From the NCBI GenBank assembly GCA_963732925.1, contig CAVTBJ010000002.1, forward strand, positions 174,449-238,448: a DNA stretch of 64,000 bases. Direction: 5' to 3'. Under the pieces are notes generated by a model. That model did no database searches. It was not told the DNA's origin and saw nothing but the letters and a program-made list of their open reading frames with translations. Shown in pieces: positions 62,825-64,000 of this stretch. This DNA is from DASZRZ01 sp963732925 (GTDB lineage: Bacteria > Acidobacteriota > Terriglobia > Terriglobales > Acidobacteriaceae). Position 1 is the stretch's first letter; every line of letters starts with the position of its first letter. A program made the position numbers and the translations under genes.

Positions 62825-64000
62825 ATGAGCGGAAAGCTGGGGTGGTTAGGAACCGCAACACTGGGATTGACTCTTATTGTGGCGGCAGGGTGCGGGGGCG
62901 GTGGCCAAAGCGGTGACTCTTCGAAGTTGCCGGCAATCTCCCTGGTCCTGCGCCAACCTTCACCAGCACACCGCCGGCACAGGCATCGGAAGGGCAAAGC
63001 TATCCTTATCCCATGGCAGAACGATCCCGCCGGCGGGAGCATAAGTACAGCTTAAACAGCGGTCCAACGGGGGCCTCCATCCCCGGCCAACACGCTTACC
63101 TGGGTTCCGGCGCATGCGCCAATCCCGCGCAACCAATTCGTTCAGCGTGAAGGCGAAACTGCGAGTGGGGGACGGCGACGCAGACGTTCATGGTGGCTAC
63201 CAGCGGCAACTTCCACGGTGTGACCAATACCATCCATGTGAGTTCGCAGGGAAACGTTTCCGTCCCGCGGAGGACAACTCCGCGCTCAAGATCGCCGCCT
63301 ATGTCCCGGGAGCGAATGGCTATACGGAAATTGACGGCACCGGCTCCGCCGATGGCACCTTCACCATCCCGGGGGTTCCCCCGGGCGAAGTTCGGGTCCA
63401 CGAAGGCAACCGGTTCTATTGGACGGACCGCAACGACATTGATACCAGCACGGCCGTGCGAGGGGCGAGCGGATGCCGGGTGCCCGCCACGCCAGTTACG
63501 TTGAAATTAAACGTCAATTTGGCAACTCCACAGACGGGGGGGCAAGATGTGTATTGGTGGAGTGCCGAACTTTGGAATCAAGATACCCTATGGTGGCGAC
63601 CTCGGGCGACCCTTCCTTTGTTTGATAGCAGAACCTGGCTCGAACGTCGCGATCGACAGCTCCGCTGATGGATTCGAACCAGGGCGACATCGCGTATTTC
63701 TATCGCAGGCAATTACCGGCCATGGGAGGGCCGATTCCCACGGCAACCGTGCAGACTCTCATCGAGTCTAGTCCTGCTCAAGCGCTAGGAATGACGAGTG
63801 GTGGCACAACAAGCATTTCCAGCAGTACGGCTTCAGTTACTCTGAACCGCGCGTTGCACGTCAACATACAGGGAAGTGCCTTTCGAGCTCTGCTGCCACT
63901 GTTGAATCCGAATGCCACTTTGCCGGCGACGATCGCTCCGTCAAAAGAAGCGGGGATTGTCGTAATAGCGCAGCCATTCACAGACAGTTTGGTGAACTCC
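62825..64000 (+). CDS. Secreted lipoprotein, frame-broken and cut by the window end
   Basis: It starts with a lipoprotein signal (MSGKLGWLGTATLGLTLIVA then AGCGGGGQSGDSS; lipobox AAGC). Readable pieces in several frames follow: NDPAGGSIS, LNSGPTGAS-type text as in Ig-like cadherin repeats, FMVATSGNFHGVTNTIHVSS type, then LKIAAYVPGANGYTEIDGTG and GTFTIPGVPPGEVRVHEGNR. From 63,668 one frame runs open to the window end (DIAYFYRRQLPAMGGPIPTA, then VTLNRALHVNIQGSAFRALL). The gene needs at least four frame changes to read through. It is probably an outer-surface or periplasmic protein with Ig-like domains. Function is unknown. Confidence 0.65.

Noticed and set aside
63655..63700. tRNA-like T-arm word ATTCGAACC
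   Set aside because: No cloverleaf can be built around it and it lies in a coding stretch of the lipoprotein gene.

Overview
The window looks like a chromosomal segment of an Acidobacteriota bacterium, probably class Terriglobia. The evidence is the set of lineage-typical families: a PadR plus ADOP-type duplicated permease pair, a VWFA-related acidobacterial domain protein (TIGR03436 type), a TIGR03435-type protein, a DUF1080 protein and a DUF3108 protein. The DNA is GC-rich. The cell envelope is Gram-negative: lpxC, lpxK, a Kdo transferase and heptose genes are all present. parA/parB with two parS palindromes, gyrB, dnaN and rsmG all fall inside 45 kb, so the window is probably close to the replication origin.

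Layout. 0-5.3 kb: PadR regulator, duplicated ABC permease, membrane-fusion protein and ABC ATPase (a MacAB-like export set). 5.8-11.2 kb: secreted DUF1080 protein, VWA protein and a large secreted protein broken by many frame changes. 11.2-14.5 kb: AT-richer spacer, two parS sites, parA, parB. 14.6-16.7 kb: a small accessory pocket holding a broken ribbon-helix-helix-like gene, a 9-bp-period TGTNAC array, two abnormal tRNA-like genes, a two-gene unit with a retropepsin-like protease, and a relic of an ABC ATPase. 16.7-22.8 kb: membrane acyltransferase-like protein, small ABM-like protein, hemE-hemH-hemY, glycine-rich surface protein. 23-29 kb: MFS and BASS transporters, glutamate dehydrogenase, response-regulator diguanylate cyclase, MerR regulator. 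29.3-39.7 kb: GH38 alpha-mannosidase, then an LPS-core operon (waaA, lpxK, hldA-like, hldC-like, heptosyltransferase, ICMT-like methyltransferase) and a DUF3108 protein. 39.7-46.6 kb: conserved proteins, folK, a receiver-PilZ protein, lpxC, gyrB. 47-55 kb: lytic transglycosylase, beta-lactamase-fold hydrolase, dnaN, a candidate oriC, msrB, a DASS transporter. 55.6-64 kb: rsmG, a PilZ/HisKA hybrid, conserved proteins, a TIGR03435 protein, rsmD, an M50-like protein lacking the catalytic Glu, acyl-CoA carboxylase beta subunit and a truncated lipoprotein.

Several genes that should be intact (parB, gdh, lpxC, the heptosyltransferase, and above all the carboxylase and two secreted proteins) contain single-base indels while the residues on both sides stay well conserved. 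This is more consistent with consensus errors in the assembly than with gene decay, and all frame-dependent calls in those loci should be read with that in mind.

The most unusual material is the 14.6-16.7 kb pocket. The tRNA-like genes and the TGTNAC array there are not explained by any standard annotation. All calls are from reading the sequence; no database search was run.
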